5,426 nucleotides of DNA, taken from NCBI GenBank assembly GCA_036503065.1, contig DASXXM010000093.1, forward strand, positions 1 through 5,426. The letters are read 5' to 3'. The first letter of the stretch is position 1; every line of letters begins with the position of its first letter. This stretch comes from DATEPR01 sp036503065. Its GTDB lineage: Bacteria; Actinomycetota; Actinomycetes; Mycobacteriales; Pseudonocardiaceae. Below are positions 5,218 to 5,426 of the stretch, piece after piece. The translations under genes and the position numbers were made by a program. Under the pieces are notes generated by a model. That model made no database searches. It saw only the letters and a list, made by a program, of their open reading frames with translations, and was not told the origin of the DNA.

Positions 5218-5426
5218 GTGCCCAGACAGCGCGTGACTACGGCCCGGCGGTGGCCGTTGGTGCTGGCGGCCGGCGGCGCCCTGGTGATGTTGTCCGCCTG
5301 CGCCGACTTCGCCAGCGAGGCCGCGCCGAACAGTTGGCAGCCCGCGCCCGCGCTGTCCCCCGAGGCACCGCCGAACCCAGTGCTGCCCGGTCAGTCCGGC
5401 AGCACCAGCAACGGCGGGTCCGGCCC
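5218..5426 (+). CDS. Lipoprotein, LppZ / PQQ-dependent sugar dehydrogenase-like, N-terminal part
   Basis: The window ends after 69 codons. The visible part begins with a basic segment (MPRQRVTTARR), a hydrophobic stretch (residues 13-25) and the lipobox LSAC with Cys28. This is a classic signal-peptidase II site, so the mature protein should be anchored outside the membrane. The Arg10-Arg11 pair before the hydrophobic core leaves Tat export possible. After the Cys come CADF, an aromatic residue and a Pro/Ser/Gly-rich linker (PAPALSPEAPPNPVLPG). The mature N-terminus of M. tuberculosis LppZ, as I recall it, has a similar plan. That family carries a beta-propeller of the soluble glucose/sorbosone dehydrogenase type, which here would lie beyond the window. 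The assignment rests on the N-terminus and neighbours only. Start: GTG 7 nt after a TACGCT hexamer; no ribosome binding site. Later GTG or ATG codons would shorten or remove the basic segment. Confidence 0.7.
   Translation, partial: MPRQRVTTARRWPLVLAAGGALVMLSACADFASEAAPNSWQPAPALSPEAPPNPVLPGQSGSTSNGGSG

Overview
The window is high-GC DNA with strong G/C bias at third codon positions, GTG starts at four of the six genes, and no convincing AGGAGG-type ribosome binding site at the starts I could inspect. This fits a Gram-positive actinobacterium. The gene content suggests the Pseudonocardiaceae or a relative, but that placement is inference. All six genes look chromosomal and housekeeping-like. 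I see no insertion sequence, phage gene, tRNA, rRNA, CRISPR array or toxin/defence gene.

Layout from left to right. (1) 1-1581, plus: the last ~85% of ilvD, dihydroxy-acid dehydratase of valine/isoleucine synthesis; the window starts inside it. (2) 1571-2221, minus: a six-helix membrane protein of the Pr6Pr / AIG1-like type, overlapping the ilvD tail by 11 bp. (3) 2222-2425: a 204-bp gap with a minus-strand intrinsic terminator, an inverted pair of DnaA-box-like 9-mers flanked by a 9-bp direct repeat, and a probable -10 element. (4) 2426-3169 (the frame stays open to 3211), minus: a DoxX-family membrane protein with a long disordered N-terminus. (5) 3248-4162, minus: an NAD(P)-dependent D-2-hydroxyacid dehydrogenase with an NADP-type cofactor site. 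(6) 4226-5197, plus: an alpha/beta-fold hydrolase, divergent from the dehydrogenase across 63 bp. (7) 5218-5426, plus: the N-terminus of a lipoprotein that resembles the LppZ / PQQ-dependent sugar dehydrogenase-like group; the window ends inside it.

The setting recalls the Mycobacterium tuberculosis region where doxX (Rv3005c) and lppZ (Rv3006) are divergent neighbours beside the ilvB-ilvN-ilvC genes. Here the two are separated by a dehydrogenase and a hydrolase gene. Together the set suggests a branched-chain amino acid locus bordered by envelope and redox genes. No shared pathway can be shown from sequence alone.

The most useful signals are regulatory. Each of the four GTG-start genes has a TANNNT -10-like hexamer ending 6-8 nt before its start, as expected for leaderless transcripts. 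A perfect 14-bp palindrome lies beside the doxX start. A composite repeat containing DnaA-box-like sites lies in the Pr6Pr upstream region. I found no clear evidence of a new multi-gene system.
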